From Tubulanus polymorphus (lineage: Eukaryota > Nemertea > Palaeonemertea > Tubulaniformes > Tubulanidae), in assembly GCF_964204645.1 (NCBI RefSeq), contig NC_134026.1:682001-746000 (forward strand): a stretch of DNA of 64,000 bases, given 5' to 3'. A program made the position numbers and the translations under genes. Shown piece by piece: positions 20,743-34,000 of this stretch (position 1 is the first letter of the stretch; each line of letters begins with the position of its first letter). Under the pieces are notes generated by a model. It saw only the letters and a list, made by a program, of their open reading frames with translations. It had not been told where the DNA came from and ran no database searches.

Positions 20743-23700
20743 CTATATATCAACTATTGTCACTGATTTTGGCAGTTCTCTGGTATCAATTTGAGGAGTT
20801 CTCTTCTCATCCTAAAAGATAATGTATTCACCATAGATGAACATTAATCAAGTGATACAAATGACCTCATCTATTAATGAAACAAAGATGTCCTGAAAAT
20901 ACCTGAGCAGCTTTTAGTTTCAACATCTCACTTTGGAGTCTTTCAAGAATCGCGTAATTCGGTCTGTTTGAACTTGCTTTGTGCTGTAGCGCGGTGACGC
21001 CTCTTGTTTCTTCCTGTTTCCAAACGAAATTACGAAAATTGAGTGGAAAATCATTGATAAAATCATGAAATGAATTATCGCAGGTATTTTTGAAGTAGTT
21101 ATTACCATTATAAGAGTGTGATTACGCTGTATATCGCGTCCATACAGTCTCAATAACGATCCCATTTTACTGATGTGCGGATGCAGTTTCTTAAAATCAA
21201 CAAGCATCAGTAAATCATAATAGCAGCGGCCGATGAGAAAACGAGAATTCTATTTGATTTGAATAGTACCTGTAAAATAGCCTGAGCTCCCAACTGTTTT
21301 CCCTCTCTCTTATTCTTACATAAAACCTGAATGAATATTAATCACAATTAGTTAAAAGTCTGAACATTCATCACTAATTGAAGTGTCGATTTCAATCTAA
21401 TACTCACTGTAGCCGTGTGTTTACCAACAGTCATCGTAAATTCACTCAACTTATGTTTCATATTCTTCATTTCAACCTTTATTCCCTTCGTGCCGTCACC
21501 AAATCCATAATTTCTATCAAATTAACACATAATACACTTATAATTCACCCTCTATCGTCGAAAACTCTCGAGATTATTCTAAATTATTTTGACAGTTAAT
21601 ATCGAACCTTTGAAGACATTCGAGAAGTATCTGATACGGACTGGGCTGACCTGCTTTATTACACAAATCAAAAATACGTGGATCTTCTATTTTAATCTGA
21701 TCGAAGAACTGCAGAAAATATAATAAACAGAATTGAGTTTTAGATCACACTCAATTAACAGGTTGTTCTTTAGTATGTACAGAATATTATCCTGATTTAA
21801 AGCATTAAGTTCATACTGAGAATTGCATTATTGAAACTGAAGAAACTTACGGATAAATCTCCTGGTTTTTCCTCCTCAGTTTTATCACTGGTTGCGTTGA
21901 CTAATTGAGGCATCAGTATAGCTAATGTGTTCTTAGCTGAAATATCAGAAACACATCAACTAATTCATACACAATTTTACGGCATTTTAGGAGGATTTAT
22001 GGAGAATCCAACACTAATATAATGAGAAAGATGAAGTATGAAATATTTCTAAGCTAATAATTATTGATTCAACGTTTCGACTATAACCTAATAGTCGAAT
22101 GAATGAGATGGATTATTTAGCGATCAATGTTTTAACGAACCTGCTTCAGCTTTAGCATTTTTCTTACTATTAGCCAAACCGAACCCATATTCGACACCAT
22201 CCAAAACGACAGTAGCGCTGTAAGGGGTATGAATGTTCTCTGTAATTAAACATACACGGTTATCATAGATGAGTCACTCGGGGAAAAGTAAATCTGCCCA
22301 AATTTTGTATCCTTACCGAGTTCTTTGAACGTATATTTCGGTTGAACTCTCATCGACTGTTGGGCGTACTCGTGTAATATACAGACATACGATTTACCGG
22401 ACGGATTCAAAACAAACTCTGAAAATAAATCAAAATAATCATCACAGTATTTCAAAACAAATATCCATATTTGGGGAGAACAATCGACCCCTGCATGCAT
22501 CTATTCGACTAATTCCTAAACCCCTCCCTGCTGTATATTGCTATATATATTTATATATATTACACCTGACGATGATCTCTAGGAAGAGATCGAAACGTCG
22601 TGTACTTCGTGTATTTTATATATTTTAGATTGTTCGAATAAATAAATTTCTTGTCTTAAATTCTTTTAATCTGTAGATAGTGGGTTTTTATCTTATTATC
22701 CATTCACCACGTTTGAGTGTGGTTATCGTTCTATATATTGAGCTATTGTAACTGGTAATTCTACCTTTGCGTTTTTTATTATCGCTGTGATCAACCAGCA
22801 CTGGACACGTTATCAACTTTGTGTTTTGGGGCTAAAATGATAAAATAATCGATGAATAAGAGAGAAAACTAAACACATTCTGAAAGATGAGAATTCTGAG
22901 ATGTATTATTTACCAGTGAAGGAATGGCAGTGCCGGTAGATGCAGAGGTCTCCGTTGTGTCAGTTTGTGATTGATGTTTTTTCTTGTATTGATATTTTCT
23001 TCTGTCTTTCCAAGTTCTGAAAGTTACAACGAATGCAGTTCACGTACAACATTCACGATTTCATAACATTCATAACATAAATATGAATGAATAAAATGCT
23101 TACTTGAAACGCTGCACGGTAACCGTCTTGAAATGGAATAATTTCTGACAATACTGACGCACTTGAAGCGGTTCTATAAAGACACAAAATGACTGAATAA
23201 ACAGATTTGTAACATCAATTTTCTCCAAACTCAAAGGATTAAAATACAAACCTAAAAGCATTTCTTTTTGTCTTTGTTCGGCTGTCTCCACTTTGATACC
23301 AGACGCTATTTTTGGTCTCATATCGGGGGCCGCATTTTTCGGTGTTTCGTCAGTACTATTTTCATTTTCTGAATTAACGCTGAATTGTTGAACTCCATTC
23401 TCTGTTAAATATATAGGATTCTAGTACATATAATTAATATTGAACACAGAGATATTTGGAATCACAAACACGTTGTTGAACATTTACCAGCCTCTTGTTT
23501 TTCCTTATCTAATGCTTTTGTATACTGTAGACATGGAATAGCAGCAGTTGGTATGGCATGTTTCTGAAATACATATTATACATCATATTCAGACAACTAT
23601 AAAAATTCAAATACAGACAACTATAAAGTTGACTACAGTCAAGTCGGATCTTTTTGGATCGTGAAAATGTCCGACTTGAGAATGATATTATATATAATTC

Positions 23701-25470
23701 ATATACAGGTTACAGTTGCACAGTCATGATGATAAGAGTCCAAAAGTGGTCTTAAGACTAAAGACTGGTCTAAACTAGTTTAGATTGGCTTTGAACTAAG
23801 ATCGTCTTCGACTGGTCTTCAATCTAAGCCATGATTGCAACTAACCCCTGGGTCAACAAACATCCGACTTAAATTGTCCTAATTGGGTGAAGCCTGCTCC
23901 CTGTAAACATGAAATCTAACTTACTCTCGCACTTCCAGGTCCGAGGAAATACGGTTTAGAAAGAGATACGACTCGACTTTGTTTGTGAAGATAAATTGGC
24001 ATTCCACTCATATGAGTAACACTAATCCAACCTTCAGGTAATACTTCAAATGGATCATGACCTTTTTCTGAAAAAATTCCATTCGACGATACAGATTTTA
24101 ATCAATATTTTTGAGTTTGGACATTTAGAAAGAGAAAAGGTATTGGCAGAGAACGGTTTGATGATTGATATCCGGGTTCTTACTGATCAGAGATCAAGGA
24201 ATCCAAAATATCCTGATATTTCCCCGACCCTTGACCAAAAGACATCATCAGTAGGGGCTGTTCCTGATTTTCAAGAACTCAGAATTCTATGAATTTTCTG
24301 ATTACACCTGATCTGTAAGAACTCTGGATAGACGCATTAAAACTCACCCATTAAAACAACTTTAGTTTTTTCAATAGGAAGAGTTGAACCGTCTTCGTTA
24401 GTTGTGCTATTATTCACATTGCCGATCGCTGATTCTAACATAGCGTCGATTTCTTCGGGATCAACGCCTTCATCGCTATCATCATCATCTTCATCATAAT
24501 CATCACCTGCATCATCATTCGTCTGATTCTCATCCTCTTCAATGAATGTCGATTCTAACTCATCCGTAGTTGTATCCTTTTCATCGATACTCATTTCCTG
24601 TGATTCAGACTTCACTTCATCATTACATTTCACTTCATCATTAGACTTCACTTCATCATTAGACTTCACCTCATTGTTAGTTTTTTCCTCATCACTTGAT
24701 TTTACCTCATTCACCTCATTGTTAGTTTTCTCATTCACTTCATCGCTAGACTTCACCTCATCATTAAGCTTCACCTCATTGTTAGTTTTCTCCTCATTCA
24801 CCTCATCGCTAGACTTAACCTCATTGTAAGACTTCACCTCATCGTGAGAGGTAGCGATTTGACTCAAATCTAAAGCGGTTATTTCCGAGATATTCGTTTC
24901 ATTCAAACTCTCATCTTTTTGATTTTCATCGCGAGATCCGAGTACCATTGCGGTGATAAGATCGACATCGTCATTTCGATATATCGAGTTATTATCCGAG
25001 GACGAATTACGAGAAAGTTCTCGATTCTTATTTCGTGTAAGTTCCTCGTTGACGTTCTGAATGATGTTCTGTAACGCTAAACAACCCGATTCGGAATCGG
25101 CGCGGATTCGTTTCGGGGGCGGCGGCTCGCTCGATGAATCGTCGGGACGTTTTTTCATTTGTTGTCGTTGATTGACAGATTCCGGTGATACGGAGAGCGG
25201 AGGCGGGGTTTCTATATGACGTACTTTACCCGTATCGCCACACGCAAAGTCCAAACCTTCATTTGACTGATTGGACATTTGCATAGGCAATGGAGGTGCG
25301 CTGAAGTTTAGAGGAGATGTTGGCAGAGGTGGATTGAAATTCAGATGATCCGGAGATCCGGGTAACGGCGGCGGAGACTGACATATCTCAGTTTCGGGTA
25401 GCGGAGGTGGGTGGTTATCGTTATCCGGTATAGGTGGCGTTAGTTCACATTCGGTATCACAGAGATCCAT
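20743..25470 (-). CDS. DGCR8: DGCR8 / Pasha, microprocessor subunit
   Basis: DGCR8 binds primary microRNA hairpins and activates Drosha in the nucleus. The first coding exon (24348-25470) encodes a Pro-rich start ([10 protein letters not shown]...) and an acidic repeat region. The next exon starts at 24067 and holds the WW-like part of the haem-binding domain: [19 protein letters not shown], then KPYFLGPGS. Next comes [13 protein letters not shown], where IPCL includes the Cys that ligates haem in the human protein. Two double-stranded RNA-binding domains follow: [38 protein letters not shown] and [16 protein letters not shown]. The last exons encode [12 protein letters not shown] and a tail SVTIVDI, matching the Drosha-binding C-terminal helix and the human ending CTVDV. 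All core elements are intact. It is divergent with POLR2J. Confidence 0.92.
22521..22740. mobile_element. Retroelement-like fragment with hammerhead-like hairpin, DGCR8 intron
   Basis: An AT-rich fragment (TATATA tract at about 22540-22560) followed by CTGACGA (22566-22572), a 6-bp stem GATCTC/GAGATC with a 6-nt loop (22574-22591), and GAAA (22592-22595). CTGANGA and GAAA flanking a short stem are the core strands of a hammerhead ribozyme. Such motifs are known in Penelope-like and other small retroelements of animals. A second reading is an extended hairpin, because GACG (22568-22571) can pair with CGTC (22596-22599). The hammerhead stems I and III could not be found. Confidence 0.4.
23708..23853. 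mobile_element. MITE, CAGTTGCATAG family, decayed copy in DGCR8 intron
   Basis: The left end reads CAGTTGCACAGTCATGA...GTCCAAAAGTGGTCTTAAG and the right end GCCATGATTGCAACT...CCCCTGG. This is the same family as the copies at 50589 and 50758. It is more diverged, so it is an older insertion. Confidence 0.6.
24174..24325. mobile_element. MITE, GGGTTCTTAC family, DGCR8 intron 1
   Basis: The ends are GGGTTCTTACTGATCAG and CTGATCTGTAAGAACTC, an imperfect inverted pair. It is about 150 bp and non-coding. It is the same family as those at 38192, 43038, 44107, 47285 and 55887. Confidence 0.6.
24600..24840 (-). repeat. Degenerate coding repeat (DEVKS type) in DGCR8 exon 1
   Basis: Tandem, imperfect units encode [17 protein letters not shown]-type segments, with 15-bp and 18-bp periods. 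The stretch is highly charged and lies N-terminal to the haem-binding domain. It is probably disordered and variable in length. The repeat also opens a long spurious Ser/Thr/Phe-rich frame on the opposite strand. Confidence 0.8.
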
Positions 25471-26690
25471 GTTTTAAATACACAATAGTCAAATACGTAT
25501 AGCCTATGTGATTGTTATGCAGTGCTAGATGTAATAGTGAAGAAAAAGACTTTATGAAGTACACTTAGACTCCACTAGTACAATGTACATTGCATAGATT
25601 TTTTATGCACACTAAGTTCAGCACACTTTATCAGGCTTTAGCTTTCGTTTCAAATGTCTGAATCCTTTAGTTTCATCACATGGGAACTCGACAATACTGA
25701 ACTTCATCAAAAACCAAAATTACTGAAATGAGATCAAGGGTGACCATTGGAAGTTAGTTTAACCCTTTCAGTAGGTCAAATCATTGATGGTCAAACACAC
25801 TTCGACACATTTAGTTATTAGTTTTTATCTCTATTGAAAGATGGCAACACCTGTTAAACACGTGCGTCAACGCGCTGTTTTTTAGTCTGAAAGGGCCTAA
25901 CACTGTTTTAGGATAAGATAGCAGTTTAGGCCGCTTTTGTTAAGCACACCCCCATCTAAAGTACGATACGTGACAGCTGCCCTGGCAAAACATTTGTAGG
26001 TTTTTGTAGAAGTTAGTTGACTATTTTTGAAAGTGAAACCCATAAGTCAGTTAGTCAGTATGTGATTGAGCCCGGTCGCTGTATTTCAGACCTAGTTCCA
26101 AGGAAGCCAACATTGTGTGATATGCATAAGACCAAACTATGAAGCATTCGATCATTATTTCCGACCACTAGCCAACTACTTACCAAAACCAAAGTTTGCC
26201 CTGGCTGTTGTTACTATCCGATATGGAATGATGTAGGCCTAGTAGTTCTATAGCAATTCTTTCAACACCTGGTCTACTACATCGTCCCATTAAGTAGTCA
26301 CTCACGAAAGGGCTCTAACAATCTTAAGTGCCTATTTTGGAAATTGTAACACTTCTTTCTCTCTGTTGAGTCTGAGCAATAAAATTGTATTTAAATTTTC
26401 ATCCTTAATGATAGTACGTATTTTAGCGAGAAAGAAACAAAAAGAGAAATTCTAAGATAAACCATTACATTGATTGTGACCATTAAAACATCTTAGTTAT
26501 TGCGAGCGAATCAAAAACCTTACATATACACGGTATTCATCGATAAATCCGTCATTAAATCGCACAAATTATTCATTTATGCGGCATCTCACCGAGTCCG
26601 TGCCCGCATCCCAACCGTAAAAATATAGGAAACCCGGAAATGAAAGCGAGTTGAGGAAAAATCTATCTAAATCATTAAAATACACCTAAA
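25471..26690. promoter_or_regulatory. Divergent DGCR8 / POLR2J promoter region
   Basis: About 1.2 kb separate two divergent start codons. The region contains a TTAA-flanked transposon at 25759-25900 and otherwise AT-rich DNA. Shared promoter function is inferred from the arrangement only; no core promoter motif was convincing. Confidence 0.35.
25759..25900. mobile_element. piggyBac-like MITE upstream of DGCR8
   Basis: It starts TTAACCCTTTCAGTAGG and ends AGTCTGAAAGGGCCTAA, i.e. inverted CCCTTTCAG ends with a TTAA target site that is intact on the left and mutated on the right. It is about 142 bp and non-coding. The family is the same as at 17023. Confidence 0.65.
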
Positions 26691-27343
26691 ATGAACGCTC
26701 CACCAAGCTTTGAGTCATTTTTATTGTTCGAAGGAGAAAAGAAGTAAGTGAAGATATTTTGCATTTTAATCATTCCGTTCAAAATATCGAGTAAATACGT
26801 GTTTGATTGGAGCGTTTCGGTATTACTACTCGCTTGCCAGGGTTGGATTCGATTTTAAACAATACATACATTTTCAGAATTACGATTCAGAAAGATACGA
26901 AGGTTCCGAATGCAGCAATATTTACGATTAAGAAAGAGGATCATACCTTAGGGAATGCACTGAGGGGGTAAGGTAGCTAGAGATTTCACTATCAAATACT
27001 AGAAATATCAATGAGAAATAGCTAATTATGTGTTATTGGTTTTTAGGCAGTTGTTAAAAGATCCGCAGGTGTTATTTGCCGGATATAAAGTCCCACATCC
27101 TCTGGAACATCAGTTTGTGCTGAGGATACAGACATCACCGGACTACAGTCCCCAGGAGGCTTTCCAAAATGCGATTACCGATTTAATCAGTGAAGTTTCA
27201 CTTTTAGAAGAACAGTTTAGGGTAAGCAGGAATCTGTTTAGCCAGGACCAGTTCAGCTACAGTTCCTCTCTTTTATTCTATTTGATGATCTTTTCTTGTA
27301 GGATGCGGTCAAGGAGAAACAGGAAGGAGATATCATGCTTTGA
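26691..27343 (+). CDS. POLR2J: RNA polymerase II subunit RPB11
   Basis: RPB11 pairs with RPB3 to form the assembly platform of RNA polymerase II. Exons 26691-26743, 26878-26967, 27047-27221 and 27302-27343 join to 119 aa (human 117). The sequence reads [18 protein letters not shown], then [55 protein letters not shown] and [18 protein letters not shown]. It ends [10 protein letters not shown]. This covers the whole alpha-motif/DIM domain shared with archaeal RpoL. All four splice sites are GT-AG. It is tail-to-tail with the EFCAB5-like gene. Confidence 0.96.
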
Positions 27344-28089
27344 AATCGTCACAGCAGATCCATTATGAAAAATCCATCTTGCATTTCATTTTGTAGTGAA
27401 TTCATAATTTGTGTAAATATTATACATATTTTTTTACAATATAATATACATGTTTATTCATAATAGAATTGTCAGTTATGTCTTCATGGATTCTAGATTT
27501 CCAGTTCATAGCTTTAGATCGGATCCAAGTCTGCTGATATTTTAACAATTTCTGGATTATCGTTGATATAAATAATTCCTCAAGGAAGTGACAAAAAGGA
27601 ATGAATTCAACCAGATGAATGTCTTTTTTGAATCAACAGATTTTTTTATTCATACTTAAAATATCTTTTACATGGAATTTAATCAACAAAAAACGTGTAG
27701 ATATATGTAAATTTACCTCAGGACGGTTTGATTTTGGCTTGATAACAATTATGATAGCTGTAATATACTGGAAGACCAACATGTAGAAATAAAATCATAC
27801 AAAGTTACAAGTATTTGTAATCTCAAAAATTATCAAATTAGGCACATTTTTACTATGGAATATCAGTTATCAAGGCATTAAGTATGGAAGGTACAGAATG
27901 GCATAAATTTTACAAAATAGACTTACGCAGACAAAATCCTATCTTTAGGGCCCTATACATTTTACATATGGTATATCAAAATTTTTGATGCACTCACTAC
28001 TGCAATGAGCTGTCGGATTCCATTCACACTTAACGTTTATAGAAACAATAATCTATGAAGGGCCAATGTAAGAACGTTATTACAGTTTC
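27344..28089. other. POLR2J / EFCAB5-like convergent 3' region
   Basis: About 750 bp of AT-rich DNA between two converging stop codons, presumably the 3' untranslated regions. No further feature is seen. Confidence 0.5.
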
Positions 28090-31000
28090 CTATAGGGCAA
28101 TAGTAGAAGTTGTGAGGGAAGTGATTTCTTTTTGTGCTCCCGGTGGAACATCAGCTATCTCGCATGGCTCATCAGCACTATTTGGTATTTCAGGCAGATT
28201 CGATTGTTTTTTATTCTCTCTCATTTTGTGACTGTGCTCAATAAGTGACAAACAAACGAACACCCAGTTATACAAGTGCTGAGCTGGGATCGAACCGTGC
28301 TTGGCTACATCTCCATGCGGTACATCTAGTGATAGAATAGAAATATCATGCACTATCGTTGTGAAACACAGAAACAAAATCAATGGTCTATTATGGAAAA
28401 TTTGATTCAGTGAAGTTATCAAGAAGTGAATGCAGAAATGTGAGATGAAATCATGCGATGTTTGCGAGTGAAGATTGTCAGATTTTATAGAGCGTTGTGT
28501 GTTAACGTACCTGATAATGGCTTAGCTACAAGTTCAGCTGCTACGAGTCGCTTCTCTTCAGTCGGATCATAACTCATTACCATATGACTCAAATCAATGT
28601 TCACAAACTACAAATAAACAAAATGATGACATGATACAAATATAGAAGTAGAGAACACTGCTTCATTGTAAGAAACTGACCTGTTTACAGTTGCCCCAGT
28701 CATCAAAGATTCCCTCAGTAGCTTTCTCCGGGTAGAATATCGTCAGAACGGCTTTGATGACGCTGTGAATGATTTTCGGCGGATCGTGATAACTACGTAA
28801 TTCAGCGTAGGCTTTAGCGTCGAGGTTTGATACATTTTCTCGTAGATCTAACAACATTAGACGATCGAACAACACTTCAACGCTGTCTTCATCTCCATAG
28901 TAATCTGATTCTGAAATATATAAAGATTTTTTTTCGTGAATGCCCCGGATGACTTTGCAATATTATCCATTGGAAACTCTTATATTCTAATCAGAAATTA
29001 ATTCTTATTCTTTTAAGATACCTAATATTGTTCCTTCTTGTCCAGCTGCTTCTCTTAACACTTCCATATGTGCCATTTGTAACAACCTCAACATTTTCAT
29101 CACCTCTTTGTTTTCAACTGCCGGTAATTTCTTCATGTCTCCGATGCTGATGTCTACGACTCCGACAGCTTTGCCCAAATCGTCCCTCAACGGGAAAGTT
29201 AAATGTCGCTGTCCATAAGCGTGCGCTGATACGGATTCAGAATTATCTACGGTCTTGAATAAATAATCTCTGTAAAAGTTGTTAGGATATTAAATGTTAG
29301 TTCTCACCAAGACATAACAAGGAGGATTTTTCTATTGAATTTTGCATAACACAAAGTCACAGTGAATTTCATACTTATCGGGTACACAAGAACAATATCT
29401 ATGGTTTTCATGAATTTGAAATCTAATAGCATAATCAATGCATTGATAGTTTGAAAGATGAAATTTATGTAATGAAGAAATAGGTATGGAACAAACATAT
29501 AAACAAAGAAAGAACTGAATATCTGTTGCGAAATGAAGAGAAGCAAAATGAAACATGCACAAAAGGGAAAAATATGATAATGTAAAACAAATACTGGTGT
29601 ACAGTCGATATATTATAATAATTCTAGACAAATATTATATATCTTTCACGGAAAAAGCTCAATTTAAACCGAGGAATGCCGTCTATAAATGTGAATAGAT
29701 ATTTCCTAAATAAACCATGCACTTTGAAAGTAACCTACCGGGTAGTTATTTTCTAGTATATTGAAAAAAAGACCATAAATTGAGAAATTAAAAGATTTAG
29801 ATTTTAAGAAAATGTTTTTCTACTTCAAATTTTGAAAGAAGAAATGAATAACAAATGTTCGATGTACTTCATTAGAAAAATATAAACCAATCTAACATAA
29901 AGTGTACAAAATGAATTGAAAATATTCTTGAAAACTTATGAGTTTTTTTGAAGTACATGTAACATAAACAAAGCAAAGCAGATGATTGACAAGTACCGGT
30001 ACATAGAGTACTTGTACACAAGAACAGGTAGCAACTATTTAATTTACCCTGGGGTACCTGATTATTGTCCTGTAATATCAAACAGCCCATGAAAATATAT
30101 TACATTTCAATATCAACACATCAGAGAATATAACAGATATTTTATCTTCTTGAAAGACAGAAGATCAGACCTGATATCTTGTAGTATTTTCTAAAAAATG
30201 AAGAGTAATTTGACATCTAGAAACCATCTTGATTTTGAGATTATCGTATTTTGCCATTTTTGGGACAAGTTGAGCTCTTTAGAAGAGTTGAATCTACTCA
30301 CAAATAGAAGTCATAGTCAGGTCTTGAAAGACAGGCTCTTATGATCAAATAAAGCTTTGCGTCTAGTGAAAAAATATTGATATTCTTCTTATTTCAAATA
30401 CCTGAATAGATTATCCTTTCGTTCAAGTCGTTCTGGATTAGCGAACTGTATCGTGTTTCCTTTCTCGTCTGAAACAGTCATTCTACGCAACACGTAATCA
30501 GTTGATTTACCATCGGGTTCAACCATATAAAACATCACCTCATTCACACTAGGACTGCGATGTTTTATCCATGTAAGAGCACTTTCTACAATACGCAACA
30601 TCTTCTTTCTGATGTCGACATGTTTGAAAGCTTGGCCGAATGATTTCGCGACACCCTACAAAATGACGAACACATTGAATAAAGCGTACGAAAATATAAA
30701 TCAATCCATCTTCGTTAAAGCGACTAACCTGGAAAAACTGTATTTCGTGAGTGATGAAAATAGCTTTCGTTCTAGGATCGTTCACAGTATCAACATTCAA
30801 CAAACCAAAAACTCTTTTCCTTTTGTCTTTCAGTGGAATAACTATCAGAGAACCTTCACGATCCTGAAATTAAAAATCGTTCAGATTGGAGATAAGTTCA
30901 ATAAAATGCCTGAATACCGAGTGTACCAAGAGTATTGGTCTATTACTATTATTACCTCTTCTGGTCTTTCTGTATTCCAGAACATAATATTACCATGATT

Positions 31001-34000
31001 GTTAACTCTTGGAACATGGATTGGTTTTCCACCTTCCACAGCAGCAAAACTACAAGCAATATGATTTAAAGATCAAATCGAAATTATGCCAAACATAATT
31101 TGAAACAGTAATGTCAACATCTAAAACACAGACTTACCTTACACCTTTCATATCTTTAAATAGATATTGTCCCAGTACATACGGAGCATCTTCAGGAGTT
31201 GCAGCCACATATCTCAACAACATTCGACCCCTTTCAGGTGCAGCATCATTGCGTTCTAACATCGAAATATTGGCGCAAATCTTTTTATTGTCGCCGTGAG
31301 TTTCTGCGTCCTGAAACAAAATTCATTGTATGATATGATAAAAGATGCGTTTGTTTTAGTTTCGAGATTGTTGGAAACGGTACTTACCTTGTAAAGAGCT
31401 TGGAATACTTGTCTATAAACAGGCTCTAAACTAGCACCGCTTGTCTGTGCAGAGGCTACAATCTGGTGAAGCCATTTCTTTCTAGCTTGACCACGAATTC
31501 GTTCAATGTACGAACGCTAAAAAAAAGGAATAATTTACAACATTATTATATGAATATGTACAGGAAAATAAGGGCTGGTGCACGGAAACTAACCTCAATA
31601 CTGGAAGTCAGGAATTCTACCAAGAATTCAAAAGCATCATCTCCTCCAGCCATTTCTTCAGAGGCGTATTCAAGGAAAGCTCGGAATTCTTTCTTGTTCA
31701 AATGATTGTCGTGGATTCTGAATTCTTTCTTCAATTTCTTTTTTCCTGCGAATCAGAAACCAAGAGTTATTTTTGATGAAAAGGACATCCCCCAAATGAA
31801 AATATCAAATATAATTGATTAGTATAACATACCTTTCTTGACGGCCTGAGATTCAATGCCACCTTTATATTTGTTCATTAGTTCCTCAACTTCTTCCAGT
31901 TCCAGGAAACCAGCAGCGTCATTATCCCATTTCTCGAACAAACCATCGGCGAGACCTTTCCTACGAGATAATTTCAATTCTCTCTGAGCCTAGAAAAAGA
32001 CAGATGATATAATTACGCGTGCACGTCTCACAACTGGATCAGATTTTTGTAGTTCGAATAACACTGACCTTTTTGAGTCTTCGCATTCTCTCTTCTTCAG
32101 TTTCAGCGTATCCATCTTCTATCAGTTTGATAAGAAGGTTAAATGCAGCGTGTAATGGAGAATCACCGAGGAATGTCTCAGTAATCTGTACAAACTGTGA
32201 TGTATTCAACGTATTCTCATCGAAGGCTGAAGCTTGTGATTGACTTCTTGACATTTGTGACATATTTGCTGTAAATCGAGATACGTAAAATGAGAACGAT
32301 CGTATTTATTTGTACATATTTCACTTTTATCTACAATTTCTTACTTCGATCTCTCTGTAACTGAAATGATGTTCCTTCGGCAAAAGTGACGGCACTTTGA
32401 CGTCCGGGGAGCGCGCTTTGTGGTGCGACATCAACACCGGCAACTTGTAATTCTGAAAAACAAACACAAATATATCGCAACACTCCACATCATTTGAAAC
32501 ATGAAGCTCACAGTTAAACAGTATTTTGTACCTGCTTCAGTTTTGTCTCTTAGTAAACTTTCATCAGCTTCTTTCTCATCCACATCTTCATTAGTCTTCT
32601 CTTTTTCAGTCGCATTTTCATCTGCAACGATTTTCTCTTCGCCTGCTTCCTCTGTTTGTTCTTCTAATTTTGCACCATCATCATCGGCTTTTTCAACTTT
32701 ATCATCAATATCCTCTTTTTGATCAGCAAATTCCACTGATTTCTCTTTTTCAACAGGAATATTATCCTCAGGAACTACTTCAATTGTCTTTTCTTCATCA
32801 ACAATTTCTTCCTGGGCCACATCATCCTTTCCTTCAGTCGATTCATCTTTATTCTCCTCAACATTTTCTTTGACACTTTCTTCTTCTTGTTGATTTTCCT
32901 GTTCTTCCTCCTTCACTTCGCTTTCTTCTACCACAGCCTCAGTTTCTTCAACTTGTGTAGAGTTATCATCAGTAGCTGTAACTTCCTCTTGTACGGTATC
33001 CGATTCCTCCGATGCTTTCTCAACATCAGCTTTTTCACCGGTTTCAGGTTTTTTTTCATCAGCTTCTGAAAACACCGACCACTTAAAACTTTCCATCCTG
33101 TACAGATTGTGGTATATTTCTGGTGTAGTAAAATGGAAATACATTGTACTTACTGCTTTCTATAGTTTCAGTTTGTGGGATTTCTTTTGTTTCTACTTCA
33201 ATCTCTGTTAACACAAATAATACCACATTGAATACAAATACATTGAACAAGGCTAACAGTCTAAAATCAAGCTCATACAATAAAATGACTTACGCTTACG
33301 CTTTTTCTTTGGCCGCTAAAATGAAAAGGCAATTTATCAATAGATCTGTGCATAAATTCCAAAATTACGGAAATTTACCATTTTTATCAAATAAATCTTA
33401 CATCTACATCTTCATCATCACTTGCATCACTTTCTTCTTCATCCAACTGAATTACTGGCCCTAAAAAATAATCAGATTGTTGATTTAAACAATGAATCCT
33501 GAAAATGTTTATCGCATTTGTGTTTAATATTCTACTTACATCTTCTTGGATTTCGCAAAGATTCTTGAACCATTTTTTGTGCAGTATCATAAAAATGTTC
33601 GAACAAGATAAGAATTCTGTGACGATCGAGAACTCCAGTCTAAAAATCAGTAAAATTCAGGCCATGAAATTGCAAATGTCCAAGAGAAATTTGGATGATA
33701 ATGTAAGAAAATACTCTACTTACACTACCATTATCACAAGCTTTGAAGACTTCATTAAGGATAAGTCTACGATGTTCCCTTTCGGATGCTGAGATGTATG
33801 CCTGGGCGCATTTATTTAAATGATCAATAAACTGATCAAATATATCGCTAGCCATTTCATCTGTATACTTCGACAAATACTGAAATATTACAACAGTCAA
33901 TAATAGCTGATTATAAAGATGTAAGAAATTGATTATTGATCCGGTGAATTAATCAAATATGTGTTAATTACCAAACAGAACTGATCCATTGACATGAGTC

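Noticed and set aside
22521-22560. TATA-rich tract as promoter
   Set aside because: It is a TA microsatellite inside a DGCR8 intron next to a retroelement-like fragment, with no gene start nearby.
24542-24829. Ser/Thr/Phe-rich plus-strand frame
   Set aside because: It is the antisense shadow of the DGCR8 acidic repeat exon.
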